From contig NZ_JAHDTI010000011.1 of the NCBI RefSeq assembly GCF_018531495.1, positions 124,001 to 188,000 on the forward strand: DNA of 64,000 nucleotides, read 5' to 3'. A model generated the notes under the pieces. That model searched no databases, was not told the DNA's origin, and worked only from the letters and a program-made list of their open reading frames with translations. Shown one piece after another: positions 62,870 to 64,000 of this stretch; position 1 is the stretch's first letter, and the number at the start of each line of letters is the position of its first letter. Source of the stretch: Nonomuraea sediminis (GTDB lineage Bacteria > Actinomycetota > Actinomycetes > Streptosporangiales > Streptosporangiaceae). A program made the position numbers and the translations under genes.

Positions 62870-64000
62870 TTAACGGGCCGCGGCGACGCGTTCGCGGACC
62901 TCGTCCGCCCGCGCGTCGCCCACGGCTTCGTAGTACTCCACCGCCTGCTTCCACGCCTGGCGCGCGGCGGCGACGTCACCGGCGCGCAGGTGCGTCTCGC
63001 CCAGGCGGACCAGCGTCTCCGCGGCCGCGTGCAGGTCGTCGCAGCCGTGCAGCAGCTCCGCCGCCCGCTCGAAGCACGCCACCGCGCCCGCGAGGTCGCC
63101 CTTGAGTTCGAGCACGTGCGCCACGCTGTCCCAGGCGTGGCCCTCGCCCTGGGCGTATCCGAGGTCGGCCAGGATCTGCTGGGCCCGGCGGCAGTCGGAC
63201 AGCGCCGCGTCGTAGTCGCCGAGCTGGGCGCGCAGCCAGCCGGCGTTGTTCAACGCCCGCGCCTCACCGACCGCGTCGCCGGCCTGGCGGAACAGCTCAA
63301 GCGCGCGCAGCGCGTGCACCAGCGCCTCACCCGGTGGCGACAGCGTCACGGTCAGCCCGAGGTGGACGTGCGCCTCCAGCATCGGCTCGCCGAGGTCCCC
63401 GTGCAGCTCGATCGCGTGCCGGAAGTGCTCGACCGCCTCGCGGTCGCGGCCGAGCCTGGCGTGGGCGCGGGCGACGCTGTTGTGGCAGCGGGCGCGAGCC
63501 AGCCGGTCGCCGAGCCGTGCCGCCGCCTCCAGCGCCACCTCGTGGACGCGCACGATCTCCTCCCAGCGGCCGCGGCGCTGCATGAACTCCGCGAACGCCC
63601 ACGCCAGCTGCCAGGCGTGCCGGTCGAAACCGGCCGCGGTCGCCTCGGCCAGCAACGCGGGGAGCGCCGGTGACTCGTCGGCGTACCAGCGCAGGGCCTG
63701 CTCCTGCCCGGCGAAGCGCTCGACCGCAGTGCCGCGGGCCGGCGGCTCCAGGTCCAGGTTGTCGCGGTGCGGGTAGCAGATGGCGTTCGCGGCGCAGGCC
63801 GAGTGCAGGTAGTAGTCCAGCAGCCGGCGCGTCGCGGCCCGCCGTACCGGCCTGCTGTCGGCGGCGCGGGCCTGCTCCGCGGCGTACACGCGCAGCAAGT
63901 CGTGCAGGTGCAGGCGGCCGGGCGGGCGCAGCTCGACCAGGTTGGCGCGGGCGAGGTGCGCGGACAGCTCCCGCGCGCGGTCGAGCGGCGCGGCGGCCAG
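62870..64000 (-). CDS. AfsR/SARP-like regulator, TPR part (cut by right edge)
   Basis: The frame is open to the window edge. The visible 376 codons begin with a winged-helix end typical of NB-ARC regulators (LHLHDLLRVYAAEQA), followed by tetratricopeptide repeats (ARCHNSVARAHARLGRDREA, ARALNNAGWLRAQLGDYDAA, TLVRLGETHLRAGDVAAARQ). The N-terminal DNA-binding and NB-ARC parts lie outside. Such proteins are pathway activators in actinomycete biosynthetic clusters; here it precedes the peptide gene by 94 bases. Confidence 0.85.
   Translation of the reverse strand: MAAAPLDRARELSAHLARANLVELRPPGRLHLHDLLRVYAAEQARAADSRPVRRAATRRLLDYYLHSACAANAICYPHRDNLDLEPPARGTAVERFAGQEQALRWYADESPALPALLAEATAAGFDRHAWQLAWAFAEFMQRRGRWEEIVRVHEVALEAAARLGDRLARARCHNSVARAHARLGRDREAVEHFRHAIELHGDLGEPMLEAHVHLGLTVTLSPPGEALVHALRALELFRQAGDAVGEARALNNAGWLRAQLGDYDAALSDCRRAQQILADLGYAQGEGHAWDSVAHVLELKGDLAGAVACFERAAELLHGCDDLHAAAETLVRLGETHLRAGDVAAARQAWKQAVEYYEAVGDARADEVRERVAAAR

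Overview
The window is GC-rich (about 70 percent by eye), with many GTG and TTG starts, start/stop overlaps of four bases, and frequent starts without a ribosome binding site. Gene content (two-component and ECF regulators, many TetR/Lrp/XRE factors, an eukaryotic-type Ser/Thr kinase, an F420/NADP-type reductase, actinobacterial paa and bkd genes) points to a filamentous actinomycete, probably Streptosporangiales (Nonomuraea-like). The genus is an inference. No rRNA, tRNA or CRISPR array was seen.

Left part (1-22.8 kb). A catabolic operon (amidohydrolase, MFS, fumarylacetoacetase-fold enzyme, polysaccharide-deacetylase-fold amidohydrolase) faces a fused indolepyruvate:ferredoxin oxidoreductase with a divergent Lrp regulator. 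Then come a secreted beta-propeller protein, an XRE-cupin regulator, two PstS-like binding proteins without any transporter, a decayed stretch (13.2-14.2 kb) with a broken HAD hydrolase and a likely IS200/IS605 end, a Ser/Thr kinase with WD40-type repeats, a CPBP protease, a two-component system whose kinase is frameshifted, and an ECF sigma/redoxin pair.

Middle part (22.9-41.8 kb). This is an acyl-CoA catabolism region: bkd-type branched-chain 2-oxoacid dehydrogenase with its Lrp regulator and a 16-bp palindromic operator, then the phenylacetate operon paaZABCDE. In front of paaZ lies a previously hidden, internally deleted thiolase pseudogene flanked by two PaaR-like operators. A complete LIV-type ABC importer, an XRE-cupin/MFS pair and a PaaR-like TetR follow. 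Aromatic amino acid to arylpyruvate to aryl-acetyl-CoA (oxidoreductase) to Paa ring epoxidation is a plausible connected route.

Right part (41.8-64 kb). HxlR and WYL regulators share a 32-bp palindromic terminator. A tandem RNHCP zinc-protein pair is followed by ResB and by a polar amino acid (cystine-like) ABC operon with a class V aminotransferase and an Lgt paralogue. ResB and the ABC operon carry the same CsoR/CstR-like box. Next come a TetR-ferredoxin-P450 unit, a TetR/alpha-beta hydrolase pair with a triple operator array, a reductase/DJ-1 pair with a LysR regulator, TetR/ChbG, GNAT, and at the right edge a compact cluster: AfsR-like TPR regulator (cut by the edge), a 58-residue peptide with eight cysteines in its last 33 residues, a thioredoxin-like protein, an ABC exporter and a small signal peptidase. 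That cluster looks like a disulfide-rich or modified peptide biosynthesis system and is the best candidate for something undescribed.
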